From Myxococcota bacterium (GTDB taxonomy: Bacteria > Myxococcota > B64-G9), in contig JAKLGA010000006.1 in the NCBI GenBank assembly GCA_022710975.1, forward strand, positions 310,001 to 374,000: DNA of 64,000 nucleotides. The letters are read 5' to 3'. A program made the translations under genes and the position numbers. Of this stretch, positions 41,996 through 52,798 are shown piece by piece (within the stretch, counting starts at the first letter, position 1; every line of letters begins with the position of its first letter). Under the pieces are notes generated by a model, which saw nothing but the letters and a program-made list of their open reading frames with translations, made no database searches and was not told where the DNA came from.

Positions 41996-44221
41996 TCACG
42001 CTCCCTGGCTCTTGGCTGAGCCGAGCTCCGCGTAGTGGACCGCCTTGTCGCGGCCGTTGCGTTTGGCATGATACAGGGCCTGGTCGGCCCGATCGATGAG
42101 TTCCTGCTTGTGCCGGGCGTGCTCGGGCATGGTGCAGATGCCGAGCGACAGCGTCACCCGGAATGGCTTGCCGTCCGCCGCCTGGTGCTCCTGCTGCTTG
42201 ATCTCCTCCCGGATGCGCTCCGCCAGCATGCGCGCGCCCTCCGCGTCGGTCTCCGGCAGCAGCACGGCGAACTCCTCTCCGCCGTAGCGGCAGACGCGAT
42301 CGGTCGCCCGGGCCAGGTCGCCCAGCACCCGCGCCACGCGCTTCAGCACCTGGTCGCCGACCGGGTGGCCGTAGGTGTCGTTGACCTTCTTGAAGTGGTC
42401 GATGTCCGTCAGCAGCATCGACAGCGGCCGCTGGTAGCGCAGCGACGTGCTGGCCAGCTCCTCGGCCAGCTCCTGGAAGCGGCGGTGGTTGTGGAGCCCG
42501 GTCAGGCCGTCGGTGGTGGCCAGGCGCTCGAGCTGCTGGTAGCGCTGCGCGTTCTGGATGCTGATGGCGGCCATGTTGGCGATGGTCTGCAGCACCCCCA
42601 CCAGGTCCCGGCTCTTGTCCCTGTTGGCCGGGAACAGGCCCGGCCGCTGACCGGCCGCAACCAGCGCGCCGATGATCGGCTCCTTGCCGGACTGAGACTT
42701 GCGCCCCTGCTCGCCCGCCACCCTGAGGGGGAAGATCTTGAGGGAGGCGAGCGGCGGCAGCGGCATCTGCCGGCCGAAGACCAGCCGCTGCTCGCCCTCC
42801 CGCTGGTGGAAGGGCGCCTCGGGCAGGACCGAGCCCTCCTTGAGCACCTGGGCCACCAGGTGGCTCTGGCCGTGCAGCTCCTGCTGCAGGTGCTTCTCGC
42901 GCCAGCCGGCGTACTCGTCCAGCCCCTGCGCGCCGGCCAGCACGAGCTTGTCGCCCTCGCGCAGCACCAGGGCGGCGAAGTCCACCCCGGGCAGGACGAG
43001 GCGTGCGGCGCTCAGCACCTCGTCGATGACCTCCTGCAGTCCGAGCGCGCGGTTGAGCTGCTTGCTGGCCTCGTAGAAGCACGCGGACTCGCTGAGGAGC
43101 TTGTCCATGTCCGCCAGCACGCGCTCGGTGTCGATCTCGTGCAGCAGCTCGACGGCCACCGTGGACAGCATGCGGCGGTCGTCGTCGCTGAAGGGCACGT
43201 CCACCCGGCGATCGGCCAGCAGCACCCCGCGCACGTGCGCCCCGTCCAGCACCGGCACGCCCAGGAAGGAGCGGATCGGCACCCGGGTGGCGTAGTAGGT
43301 CAGCAGCTCGTGGCCGTCGCGCAGGTGGTCGAAGGACACGGGGCTCAGCCGCTTGATGATCGCCCCGAGCACGCCCTCCCCGGCCGGCATGGGCGTGCGC
43401 ACGAGCTGATCGCTGTCCGAGCGGGCGTCCATCAGGCGGACGCTGCGGTCGTCGGTCGACAGGCGGTAGAAGGCCACGCTGTGCGGCCGGAGCGCCTCGA
43501 ACACCACGTCCAGCAGGTTGTGGATGCCCTCCTCCAGGCGGCGCAGGGAGGACAGCTGGCGCTGCCCGGCGCGCTCCTCGTCGCGCAGCGCCCGCGTGCC
43601 GTCGCGCGAGGCGGCGCCGGACAGCCGGAACTCCCGGGCCGCCTGCTCGTGCTCCGCGCGCTCCTTGGCGAGCTTGGCCGCCTCCTCGCGCCGCACGAGC
43701 TGCCGCGCGGCGGCCACCAGCAGCCGGCTGACGAAGGGGAAGCCGGCGATGGCCGCGGCGTGCGAGGCGGTCTGCGCCCAGCCCGCGGGCCAGGCGGGCG
43801 CGCCCAGCAGGGCCTCCAGGGCGAGCGCCGCGCCCACGACGACCAGCGTGTTCCAGGGCCGCTCCTCCAGGCCGCCGGCCGCCGCCAGCACCAGGTAGAG
43901 CGCCGGGTAGACCGGGCTCGCCAGCCCGCCCGTGAGCGCGATCAGCAGGTAGAGCGAGGCGGTCAGCAGCAGCCCGACCTGGCGGTGCTCGGCGCTCGCG
44001 CCGGGCGCGCCCACCCGCCGGGGGCTCAGGCGCCCCTGCAGCAGCCACAGGCGGTGGAGCAGCAGCGCGGCCAGCCAGCCCGCGAGCAGCAGGCCGGGCC
44101 AGCGCCCCGCGGCCACGTCGCCGCGCCACAGCAGGCAGGCGAAGAGCGCGCAGGACAGCTCCACCAGCAGGTTGCGCTGGAGCCAGCCGAGGCCCAGGGC
44201 GAGTGAGCGGCCCGCGTGCAT
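41996..44221 (-). CDS. Membrane GAF-GGDEF diguanylate cyclase
   Basis: 741 residues. N-terminal 180 residues hold about five hydrophobic segments (LAGWLAALLLHRLWLL, LTASLYLLIALTGG and others). Two GAF-like domains lie at about 220-370 and 385-560. The GGDEF domain covers about 580-735, with active-site GGEEF (about 645) and inhibitory I-site RATD five residues before it, so a product-inhibited, active cyclase making c-di-GMP is predicted. The cyclase core LTDIDHFKKVNDTYGHPVGD is standard. Begins 17 bp after ftsB-like and is followed by PhoH. Confidence 0.92.
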   Translation of the reverse strand: MHAGRSLALGLGWLQRNLLVELSCALFACLLWRGDVAAGRWPGLLLAGWLAALLLHRLWLLQGRLSPRRVGAPGASAEHRQVGLLLTASLYLLIALTGGLASPVYPALYLVLAAAGGLEERPWNTLVVVGAALALEALLGAPAWPAGWAQTASHAAAIAGFPFVSRLLVAAARQLVRREEAAKLAKERAEHEQAAREFRLSGAASRDGTRALRDEERAGQRQLSSLRRLEEGIHNLLDVVFEALRPHSVAFYRLSTDDRSVRLMDARSDSDQLVRTPMPAGEGVLGAIIKRLSPVSFDHLRDGHELLTYYATRVPIRSFLGVPVLDGAHVRGVLLADRRVDVPFSDDDRRMLSTVAVELLHEIDTERVLADMDKLLSESACFYEASKQLNRALGLQEVIDEVLSAARLVLPGVDFAALVLREGDKLVLAGAQGLDEYAGWREKHLQQELHGQSHLVAQVLKEGSVLPEAPFHQREGEQRLVFGRQMPLPPLASLKIFPLRVAGEQGRKSQSGKEPIIGALVAAGQRPGLFPANRDKSRDLVGVLQTIANMAAISIQNAQRYQQLERLATTDGLTGLHNHRRFQELAEELASTSLRYQRPLSMLLTDIDHFKKVNDTYGHPVGDQVLKRVARVLGDLARATDRVCRYGGEEFAVLLPETDAEGARMLAERIREEIKQQEHQAADGKPFRVTLSLGICTMPEHARHKQELIDRADQALYHAKRNGRDKAVHYAELGSAKSQGA

Positions 44222-44237
44222 GCTGTCGCGCCCCGGC

Positions 44238-44564
44238 TCACGGGCCGGGCGCTTCCCCCCCCTCGTCCTGCGGCCCGGCGTCAGGCGTGGACTGGAGCTG
44301 GAAGATGAGCTCGTCTGGCTTGACCAGGCCCAGCTCGTCGCGCGCCACCTTCTCCAGGTAGTCGGGTCGGTTCTTCAGGGCGTCCACCTCGAGCGCCAGC
44401 CGGCGGTTCTGCTCGCGCAGCCGGGCATTCTCCGTCACCAGCCTGTCCAGCTCGCCGCGCAGCTCGACCTGCGCGCCGCCGCCCGGGCCGAGGAGGCTGA
44501 AGGCCAGCAGGCCGAGGGCCAGCGCCAGGCTCAGCACGAACACGATCTTCGCCCGCGCGCCCAA
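44238..44564 (-). CDS. Septum formation initiator, FtsB/DivIC family
   Basis: 108 residues. One N-terminal membrane helix (IVFVLSLALALGLLAFSLLG) followed by a coiled coil (LRGELDRLVTENARLREQNR) and the conserved distal segment RPDYLEKVARDELGLVKPDE, typical of FtsB, the FtsQLB divisome component that activates septal peptidoglycan synthesis. TTG start at 44562-44564. Between ExbD and the cyclase. Confidence 0.86.
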   Translation of the reverse strand: MGARAKIVFVLSLALALGLLAFSLLGPGGGAQVELRGELDRLVTENARLREQNRRLALEVDALKNRPDYLEKVARDELGLVKPDELIFQLQSTPDAGPQDEGGEAPGP

Positions 44565-44571
44565 GGCCTGC

Positions 44572-44982
44572 TCACTCTTCCAGGGTCGCGATGCCGAGCC
44601 GCCGCAGGCCGAGCCCCGCGGCCAGGTCCATGACCCTCACCACCCGCTGGTGCTCCACGCGCTGGTCGGCCTGCAGCACCAGCATGATGTCCGGGTTCTG
44701 GCGGGCGACCTCCGCCAGGCCCGCGCGCAGCTTCTCCTCCGAGACCGCCTGCCCGCCCAGCATCAGCCGCCCGTCCTCCAGCACGCCCACCTTGACCTGG
44801 CTGGCCATGGACGGGATCTGGGCCGCCTTGGCCTGCGGCAGGTCGAGCAGCAGCCCGTTCTCCTTGACGTTCAGGGAGAAGGTCGTCGTCAGCAGGAAGA
44901 AGATCAGCAGCTGGAAGACCATGTCGATGAGCGGGGTCATGTCGAGCACGACCTCGTCGTCGTCTCGCGGGCTGAACCTCAC
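44572..44982 (-). CDS. ExbD/TolR-type proton-channel subunit
   Basis: 136 residues. VVLDMTPLIDMVFQLLIFFL is the ExbD/TolR membrane helix with the essential Asp near its start (MTPLIDMVF). The rest is a periplasmic domain (VKVGVLEDGRLMLGGQAVSE). With ExbB it uses the proton motive force to drive TonB- or Tol-type partners. GTG start at 44980-44982 overlaps the TGA of the ExbB gene as GTGA, so translation is coupled. The name TolR cannot be distinguished from ExbD without the partner. Confidence 0.9.
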   Translation of the reverse strand: MRFSPRDDDEVVLDMTPLIDMVFQLLIFFLLTTTFSLNVKENGLLLDLPQAKAAQIPSMASQVKVGVLEDGRLMLGGQAVSEEKLRAGLAEVARQNPDIMLVLQADQRVEHQRVVRVMDLAAGLGLRRLGIATLEE

Positions 44983-45617
44983 GGGGTCCCCCCCTCGGCC
45001 CGCGCCCTGCCCGGGCCGGCCGTCAGGCGCTGGACCAGCAGGAAGGCGCCGTCCTCCAGCTCCAGGGTCAGGGCCGACACCCGCGCGCGCAGGTAGCGGT
45101 ACAGGGCGTAGGCCGGGATGGCCACGAACAGGCCCGCGGCGGTGGTGATCAGGGCTTGCCAGACCCCGGCCGCCACGATGCTCGGGTTGCCGATGACCTT
45201 GAGCTGCTCGACGGACTGGAACGCGGCGATGAGCCCGAGCACCGTGCCCAGCAACCCCATCAGCGGCTCGAGCGCGGCGATGGCGCCGAGCGCCCCGACC
45301 CAGCGCGAGAGCCGGGCGGCCTCCCTGCGGCCGGCGATCTCGAGCGCCTCCACGATCTCGGCCCGCGGGCGGGAGCTGTTCTCCAGGCCGGCCGCCAGCA
45401 CCAGGGCGAGGGCGGAGGGAGCCTGGCGGCACGCGGTCAGGGCCTCCTCCCGCCGGCCCTCCGTGAGCAGCCGCTGCATGGACTCCAGGAAGGCGGCCGG
45501 CAGCACGCGGGAGCGCTGCAGGCTCCACAGGCGCTCCACGACGATGGCCAGCGCCAGCACTGACCCCAGGAGGATCGGCGCCATCATGATGCCGCCGCGA
45601 ACGATCACGTCCCACAT
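44979..45617 (-). CDS. MotA/TolQ/ExbB-type proton-channel subunit
   Basis: 212 residues. Three membrane helices: about 8-28 (GIMMAPILLGSVLALAIVVE), about 110-135 (LGAIAALEPLMGLLGTVLGL) and about 155-180 (GVWQALITTAAGLFVAIPAY, the conserved ExbB/TolQ segment). Forms a pentameric channel around ExbD. AGAGG lies before the ATG. First gene of a Exb-FtsB-cyclase-PhoH run, with its own promoter at 45664-45691. Confidence 0.92.
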   Translation of the reverse strand: MWDVIVRGGIMMAPILLGSVLALAIVVERLWSLQRSRVLPAAFLESMQRLLTEGRREEALTACRQAPSALALVLAAGLENSSRPRAEIVEALEIAGRREAARLSRWVGALGAIAALEPLMGLLGTVLGLIAAFQSVEQLKVIGNPSIVAAGVWQALITTAAGLFVAIPAYALYRYLRARVSALTLELEDGAFLLVQRLTAGPGRARAEGGTP

Positions 45618-45663
45618 GGAGACCTCTCGGCCGGTCCGCGCCGGGCGCGCCGGTTCCCGGCGG

Positions 45664-45691
45664 AGTGTAGCATGCCACGCCCGCGATGCAA
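45664..45691 (-). promoter_or_regulatory. Possible promoter of the ExbB-led unit
   Basis: Minus strand -35 TTGCAT (45686-45691), 16-bp spacer, -10 TACACT (45664-45669), 47 bp before the exbB-like ATG. Confidence 0.5.
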
Positions 45692-45727
45692 CAGGTGATT
45701 CGGCCGAGGGTTTCGGGGCGGTCTGCG

Positions 45728-46243
45728 TCAGAGCAGCTTGCGGATCAGGGCCTCCACCTGCTGCATGGGAACCCGACCGAGGAACGCACCCCGCAAGCGC
45801 CCTCCCCGGTCGAAGACCAGCAGGGTCGGCAGGCTGTCCACCGCGCCGAGGGGCGAGCGGCCCTGGCGCACCGCCTCGTCCGCCAACGCCACCGGGTAGG
45901 GCACCTCGTACCCGCGCACGAAGGGCTCCACGGCCAGGGTGATCTCGTCGAGCGCCACCCCCACCACCGCCAGGCCCTGCCCGGCGTACCGGCCCTGGAG
46001 CACGGCGTAGCCCGGGATGGCCAGGGCGGAGGCCTGGGACCAGGTCACGAACACGTCGACCATCAACACCTGGCCGCGGTGGTCCGCCAGCCGGACCTCT
46101 CCGCCGCCGACGCGCGGGAGCGCCAGGCCGTAGAGCTCCTCCGGGGTCGGCCCCACGGCCTCGCCCAGGCCCGCGCACCCCGCCAGGCCGAGCCACGCCA
46201 GCAGGCCGAGCCAGGCCGCGTCAGTCTTCCTCGAGCCACACAT
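45728..46243 (-). CDS. TlpA/redoxin-like lipoprotein lacking active-site cysteines
   Basis: 171 residues. Lipoprotein signal ends AWLGLAGCAG. The thioredoxin fold of TlpA is clear: GEVRLADHRGQVLMVDVFVT, AVVGVALDE, SLPTLLVFDRGGRLRGAFLG with the cis-Pro. The usual WCxxC site is WSQAS, both Cys changed to Ser, so it cannot do disulfide exchange. It may bind or scaffold rather than catalyse. The gene starts inside the last 23 bases of the DtxR-like gene, in a different frame, suggesting coupling. Confidence 0.8.
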   Translation of the reverse strand: MCGSRKTDAAWLGLLAWLGLAGCAGLGEAVGPTPEELYGLALPRVGGGEVRLADHRGQVLMVDVFVTWSQASALAIPGYAVLQGRYAGQGLAVVGVALDEITLAVEPFVRGYEVPYPVALADEAVRQGRSPLGAVDSLPTLLVFDRGGRLRGAFLGRVPMQQVEALIRKLL

Positions 46244-46892
46244 GCACGTCCCTCGCGACCTCTCGGTCGAGCGCCAGCTCGGACTGCTCGATCTCCAGCA
46301 CCAGCACCGGCGAGCGCTGGTGGAGCCGGATGGGCACGCCCGGGGCCAGGCCCATGGAGAGGAGCTGGTGGATGCGCTCGTGATCCTCGGAGCGCAGGAA
46401 GGCCACCCGGCCGCGCGAGGGGCACGGGGCCTCGTCCAGCGGGATCGGCCGCGCTCCGGGAGCCTGGCCCGGCCCGCCGGAGGCCAGCGCGCCGGGCGGG
46501 ATGGGCTTGCCGTGCGGGCACTGGAGCGGGTCGCCCAGCAACCGGGACAGCCCCTCGGCCCCCTCGGGCGAGAGCTGGTGCTCGAGCGCGCAGGCGGTCT
46601 CCTCCAGGTGGGCGTCGCTCAACCCGAGCACGTCGGACAGCAGGCGCTCGGCCAGCCGGTGCCGCCGCACCAGCCCCGCGGCCCGGTCCTCGCCCTGGGG
46701 CGTGAGCTCGACGCACTCCCCGCTCATCCGCACCAGCCCCTCGGCGGCCAGGGCCTCGAGCGCCGCGCGCTCGGCCTGGGCGTGCGCGCAGCGCAGCACC
46801 TCGAGCACGTCGCGGGAGCCCTTCTCCCGGCAGGTCCAGATGGACTCCAGCAGCTCGTCGATCACTTGCTCGGACGGCGTGCGCGCGCTCAC
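46221..46892 (-). CDS. DtxR-type metal-dependent regulator with FeoA-like C-domain
   Basis: 223 residues. N-terminal winged helix (about 5-70, VIDELLESIWTCREKGSRDV, GLVRMSGECVELTPQGEDRA), then the metal-binding/dimer helices (HRLAERLLSDVLGLSDAHLEE, ETACALEHQLSPE, DPLQCPHGKPIPPG), then an SH3-like FeoA domain (LHQRSPVLVLEIEQSELALD). Predicted iron- or manganese-dependent repressor. Its GTG overlaps the feoB stop as GTGA, an arrangement for autoregulation of iron import. No DtxR box could be identified by eye at the feoB promoter. Confidence 0.9.
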   Translation of the reverse strand: MSARTPSEQVIDELLESIWTCREKGSRDVLEVLRCAHAQAERAALEALAAEGLVRMSGECVELTPQGEDRAAGLVRRHRLAERLLSDVLGLSDAHLEETACALEHQLSPEGAEGLSRLLGDPLQCPHGKPIPPGALASGGPGQAPGARPIPLDEAPCPSRGRVAFLRSEDHERIHQLLSMGLAPGVPIRLHQRSPVLVLEIEQSELALDREVARDVHVWLEED

Positions 46893-48889
46893 AGGCTCAC
46901 CCCCGCCAGGCGGAGCCCGTGCGAGACCAGGGCTCCGACCAGCAACGCATATACCATGACGAACGCCACGATGGCAGTGGCCGCGCGCGCCCCCCGCTCC
47001 TTGTACAGCACCAGCAGGGTGTTGACGCACGGCACCATGAGGGTCATCACCAGCAGGCAGACCAGGGCCTGAGCGCCCGTGTACAGCCCGGCGGACATCT
47101 GCTGGACCAGCAGCCCGGCGCCCGCCTCCCGCCGGATGATGGTCATCAGTAGCACGTCCGCGCTCTCGGGCGGCAGGCCGAGCCCCCACGCCAGGATCGG
47201 CTCCAGGGCGCGGTGCAGGCCGTCGAGCAGCCCGAGCTGGTCGAGCGCCCACATCGCCAGCGTGCCCAGCAGGAAGTACGGGATGGCCTCCCGCAGGAAC
47301 CAGGCCACCCGCCGGCCGGTCAGGGCGAGCAGGCTGCGCAGGCGCGGCAGCCGCAGCGGAGGCAGCTCGAGCACCAGGTCCTGCCGCCCGCCGGGCAGGA
47401 GCCGGTGGGCCGCCCAGCCCACCAGCCCGAACTGCAGCACCAGCAGCGCGACCAGCAGCACCCCCGCCAGGGCAGGCAGGCGGCCGAGCACCACCAGCAT
47501 CACCCCCAGCAGCGGGGCGCAGGGGAAGGCCAGCGTCAGCAGCAGCGCGGCCAGCAACCGCTGCCTGCGGGTCTCGAGGATGCGGGTCGCCAGCACCGCC
47601 ATGGTGACGCAGGAGAATCCCATGACCAGCGGCAGCACGGCCTTGCCGTTCAACCCGACCTTGCGCAGGCCCCGGTCGAACAGCAACGACATGCGGGCCA
47701 CGTAGCCAGAGTCCTCGAGCAGGCCGAAGGCGAAGAAGAAGGTGGCCAGCACCGGCAGCACCAGCCCGAGCGGCAGGACCAGCCCCACGCTCACCAGGCC
47801 GAACGGGCCGACCAGCAGCTCGCGCACGGATTCCCAGGGGATGCGCGCGGTCCAGCCCTGCAGGGCCGGCAACACCAGATCGCCGAACAGGCGGCCCTCC
47901 AGCAGATCGACCAGCACGCCCGCGCCGAACCAGCCCACGAAGGCGTACATGCAGGCCAGCACCAGGACGGCGATGGGCAGGCCCGTGCCCGGCCGGCGGG
48001 TCCAGGCCGCCAGGCGCCGCGCCCACGCCCCGCGGTTCGAAGGGCGCAGGGTGAAGGCCGCGGCGGCGATCCGCTCGGCCGCGGCCAGGCTGGCCTCTTG
48101 GGTCCACAGCTCCGCCGGGCGTCCGAGGGCACCCGCGGCGGAGCGGAGCGCGGCCTCCACCCGGGCGCACAGCTCGGCCTCGGCGTGGTCCTCGAGCACG
48201 TCGCGGGCGCCCTGGGCCCCGTGCAGCAGGAGGAACGCCAGCGCCGGGGCCGAGAAGGGGTGACCCGCCAGCAGCCCCTCGAGCCCCGAAAGCAGCCCGG
48301 CCAGGGGCGCCTCGGGCGACACCACCCCTTCGGCCAGCGGCCGGGCCTCTGGCAGGCGCCTGCGCAGCGCCGCCAGCCCGGACCCCTCGCTCGCGACCAC
48401 CGGCACCACCGGCACGCCCAGGGCCGCCTCGAGCGACTGGGGGCGGAACTCGACGCCGCGGAAGGCGGCCTCGTCGGTCATGTTCAGCGCCACGACCAGG
48501 GGCACGCGGCAGGCGAAGAGCTCGCCCACCATTCCCAGGCCTCGGCGCGGGTTCTTGGCGTCCAGCACCCAGATCGCGGCCCCCACCCTGCGCCTGGCCA
48601 GCAGGTCCCGGACCACCATGGCGTCCTCGCCCCGGTCGAGCAGCGAGTAGCAGCCGGGCACGTCCAGGAGCGTGTCGTACCTGCCGGCGTCGAGCCGGCG
48701 GTGCCGGACCTCGACCCCGGTGGGCGGGTAGACCCGGCGCTGGTCGCGCCCCGCGCCGAGCCCCTCGAACAGCGTGCTCTTGCCGACCTTGAGCTGGCCG
48801 AGCAGCAGCACGGCGCCTGGGCCGAACGGCCGACCGGCCGGGCCGGAATCCTCATTTTCAGCAATAGAATCGGGAAGGTTCCGCCTCAT
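46889..48889 (-). CDS. feoB: Ferrous iron transporter FeoB
   Basis: 666 residues. The N-terminal G-domain has G1 GQLKVGKSTLF (about 31-41), G3 DVPG, and G4 NMTD. The membrane part follows with two Gate regions (LLEDSGYVARMSLLFDRG, FSCVTMAVLATRI, and the second Gate) and about ten helices; FFFAFGLLEDSGYVAR and PLVMGFSCVT are FeoB signatures. Takes up Fe2+ across the inner membrane. FeoA is not separate; a FeoA-like domain is in the regulator. ATG at 48887-48889 follows CTCTCCGGCG, not a clear ribosome site; predicted promoter gives a very short leader. Confidence 0.92.
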   Translation of the reverse strand: MRRNLPDSIAENEDSGPAGRPFGPGAVLLLGQLKVGKSTLFEGLGAGRDQRRVYPPTGVEVRHRRLDAGRYDTLLDVPGCYSLLDRGEDAMVVRDLLARRRVGAAIWVLDAKNPRRGLGMVGELFACRVPLVVALNMTDEAAFRGVEFRPQSLEAALGVPVVPVVASEGSGLAALRRRLPEARPLAEGVVSPEAPLAGLLSGLEGLLAGHPFSAPALAFLLLHGAQGARDVLEDHAEAELCARVEAALRSAAGALGRPAELWTQEASLAAAERIAAAAFTLRPSNRGAWARRLAAWTRRPGTGLPIAVLVLACMYAFVGWFGAGVLVDLLEGRLFGDLVLPALQGWTARIPWESVRELLVGPFGLVSVGLVLPLGLVLPVLATFFFAFGLLEDSGYVARMSLLFDRGLRKVGLNGKAVLPLVMGFSCVTMAVLATRILETRRQRLLAALLLTLAFPCAPLLGVMLVVLGRLPALAGVLLVALLVLQFGLVGWAAHRLLPGGRQDLVLELPPLRLPRLRSLLALTGRRVAWFLREAIPYFLLGTLAMWALDQLGLLDGLHRALEPILAWGLGLPPESADVLLMTIIRREAGAGLLVQQMSAGLYTGAQALVCLLVMTLMVPCVNTLLVLYKERGARAATAIVAFVMVYALLVGALVSHGLRLAGVSL

Positions 48890-48900
48890 CGCCGGAGAGT

Positions 48901-48930
48901 GCTCTAGCCCCTGTGCGGGCCTCCTGTCAA
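48901..48930 (-). promoter_or_regulatory. Possible promoter of feoB
   Basis: Minus strand -35 TTGACA (48925-48930), 18-bp spacer, -10 TAGAGC (48901-48906). Transcription would begin only about five bases before the ATG, making a near-leaderless mRNA. Confidence 0.45.
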
Positions 48931-48957
48931 GCGGGTCGTTCCGGCCGCGCGTCCGGG

Positions 48958-48987
48958 TTGACATTCCGCTGCATCGGCGCCTACATT
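48958..48987 (+). promoter_or_regulatory. Possible promoter of panD
   Basis: -35 TTGACA (48958-48963), 18-bp spacer, -10 TACATT (48982-48987), divergent from the feoB promoter. It leaves a leader of about 160 bp before panD, in which no riboswitch fold or gene was recognised. Confidence 0.5.
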
Positions 48988-49154
48988 CCGTTCCAGGCCG
49001 GGCCCACAGAGGGGGCCACGGCCGGTGAACCATCGACGGCGTGGATGCAGGCCGTGCCTGGATCCCGATGGGACCAGGACCGGTGCCGACGAGCGCTCCT
49101 CCCGGATTCACTCCGCGGCGGCCTCATCCAAGCAGCGTCGAGGGAGGGCGTGCC

Positions 49155-49547
49155 ATGTTGCGCACCATGTTCAAGTCCAAGATCCACCGCGCGACCGTGA
49201 CCGAGGCCAACGTCGACTACGAGGGCTCGGTCACCATCGATCAGGAGCTGATGGACGCGGCCGACATGCTGCCCAACGAGGAGGTCCACATCTGGGACGT
49301 GGACAACGGCGCCCGCTTGACCACCTACATCCTGCCCGGCCGGCGCGGCAGCGGCACGATCTGCGTCAACGGCGCGGCCGCGCGCCTGGTGGAGCCCGGC
49401 CACCGGGTCATCCTGGCGACCTTCGCGCAGCTCGACGACGCCGAGGCGCGCGCCCACGCGCCCAGGGTCGTGCTGGTCGACGAGCGCAACCGCATCACCT
49501 GCCGGGATCACCGAGAGCGTCCCTTCCGCGTGGCGTCCGGCGGCTAG
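49155..49547 (+). CDS. panD: Aspartate 1-decarboxylase
   Basis: 130 residues, normal size. [20 protein letters not shown] and [19 protein letters not shown] match PanD: the proenzyme is cut at Gly24-Ser25 (in EGSVTID) to make the pyruvoyl group. Further conserved blocks: [20 protein letters not shown] and [22 protein letters not shown]. It makes beta-alanine for pantothenate/CoA. GGAGGGCGTGCC before the ATG. Other pan genes are not in the window. Confidence 0.96.
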   Translation: MLRTMFKSKIHRATVTEANVDYEGSVTIDQELMDAADMLPNEEVHIWDVDNGARLTTYILPGRRGSGTICVNGAAARLVEPGHRVILATFAQLDDAEARAHAPRVVLVDERNRITCRDHRERPFRVASGG

Positions 49548-49700
49548 CGATTCGAGCCCGAATTCCTGGGCGAAGAATCGCCTGTCCCGTGGCGCGCAGC
49601 GACACGGGGCTAGGCGGACCCCCGAACGTCCCGAAACTTGTGCCGAACCGGTCGCGCGATGGTAAGATGCCGCCGGCTCCGGTGAGCCTGGAGACGAGCA

Positions 49701-50870
49701 TTGTCCAAGGAGCGCGGCAAGGCCGAGCGCTGGTTCCGCGGGGTGGTCAAGGTCCTGCTGGTGGCCCTTTTGTGCCTGGGCACCTGGTGGTTCTGGCCCC
49801 AGACCGTGGTGGAGGTCAAGACCGTCTCGGTGCAGCGCGGCGCGGTCGAGCTGATCGTCCCCTCCGTCCAGGCCGGCACGGTCAAGTCCGCCCGCCAGGT
49901 CGGCCTGCGGCCGGTGATCGCCGGCCGCGTCTCTCGCATCCACGTCAAGCGCGGCGACCGCGTCCAGGCCGGCGCGGCGCTCGTCGAGCTCGAGTCCGAC
50001 TCCATGGACGCCCGGGTGCGGCTGGCGCGGGCCAACCTGCTGGTCGGGCAGAGCGCCCAGCGCGCGGCCGAGATTCGCCGGGACGCCGCGCGCAAGCTCC
50101 TGGAGCGAAACCGCAAGCTGGCCGAGAAGGGCATGCTGGCCGAGGGCGGCCTGGAGCGCTTCGAGACCGAGTTCCAGGCGTCCGAGGAGGCGGTGGCCTC
50201 GACCGAGGCCAACCTCGTCCAGCTGCGGGCGGCGCTCGACGTGGCCCAGTCCGCGCTCGACGAGACCCGCCTGCGCGCGCCCTTCGGCGGGCTGGTGGCC
50301 GAGGTGCACGCGGAGCTGGGCGACGCCGCCAACCCGGCCACGCCGCTGCTCGAGCTGGTGGATGACAGCGCGTTGCGGGTGGAGGCCAGCATCGACGAGG
50401 CCGACGTGGGCAAGCTGGCGCTGGGCCAGCCGGTGCGGGTGGTGACCGACGCCTTCCCCGGGGAGCCCTTCCAGGGCAAGCTGGTCTACATCTCGCCGCT
50501 GGTGCTGCGCGACCTCCGCCAGAACCGCCAGCTCACCGTGGAGGTGGAGCTGGACGCGACCGCGGCGCGGCTCAAGGTGGGCATGTCCGCGGACCTCGAG
50601 ATCATCGTGGAGCGGCGCGACGAGGTGCTGTACGTCCACACCAGCGCGGTCATGCGGCTGGGCGAGGCCCAGCGGGTGTACGCCGTGCGCGGCGGCCGCG
50701 CGCGCCTGGTGACCTTCACCGCCGGGGTGGGCAACTGGGAGCGCACCGAGGTGCAGTCGGGCCTGCAGGAGGGCGAGCGGGTGGTGATCAACCTCGAGGC
50801 GCCCGGCCTGGCCGACGGCGTGCGAGTGCGGCTGGCCGGCGCCCTGGGGGCAGCCGAGGCCGCCTACTAG
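49701..50870 (+). CDS. Periplasmic adaptor (MacA/HlyD family)
   Basis: 389 residues. N-terminal membrane anchor ([18 protein letters not shown]), biotinyl-lipoyl half-domain ([20 protein letters not shown]), an alpha hairpin (about 105-185), second lipoyl half ([20 protein letters not shown]), beta barrel and membrane-proximal domain. Works between an inner-membrane MacB-type pump and an outer-membrane channel. TTG start at 49701 with GGAG upstream. Followed 14 bp later by the ATPase gene; no TolC-like gene is here. Confidence 0.9.
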   Translation: MSKERGKAERWFRGVVKVLLVALLCLGTWWFWPQTVVEVKTVSVQRGAVELIVPSVQAGTVKSARQVGLRPVIAGRVSRIHVKRGDRVQAGAALVELESDSMDARVRLARANLLVGQSAQRAAEIRRDAARKLLERNRKLAEKGMLAEGGLERFETEFQASEEAVASTEANLVQLRAALDVAQSALDETRLRAPFGGLVAEVHAELGDAANPATPLLELVDDSALRVEASIDEADVGKLALGQPVRVVTDAFPGEPFQGKLVYISPLVLRDLRQNRQLTVEVELDATAARLKVGMSADLEIIVERRDEVLYVHTSAVMRLGEAQRVYAVRGGRARLVTFTAGVGNWERTEVQSGLQEGERVVINLEAPGLADGVRVRLAGALGAAEAAY

Positions 50871-50884
50871 ACGCGGGAGCAGCG

Positions 50885-51562
<678 letters not shown>

Positions 51563-51570
51563 GGCGCGCC

Positions 51571-52773
<1,203 letters not shown>

Positions 52774-52798
52774 AGTCCAACGCAGCAGGAGGTGCCCG

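Noticed and set aside
49586-49608. CCCGTG-N11-CACGGG hairpin after panD as a terminator
   Set aside because: No T-run on either strand and a long loop; could be chance in GC-rich DNA.
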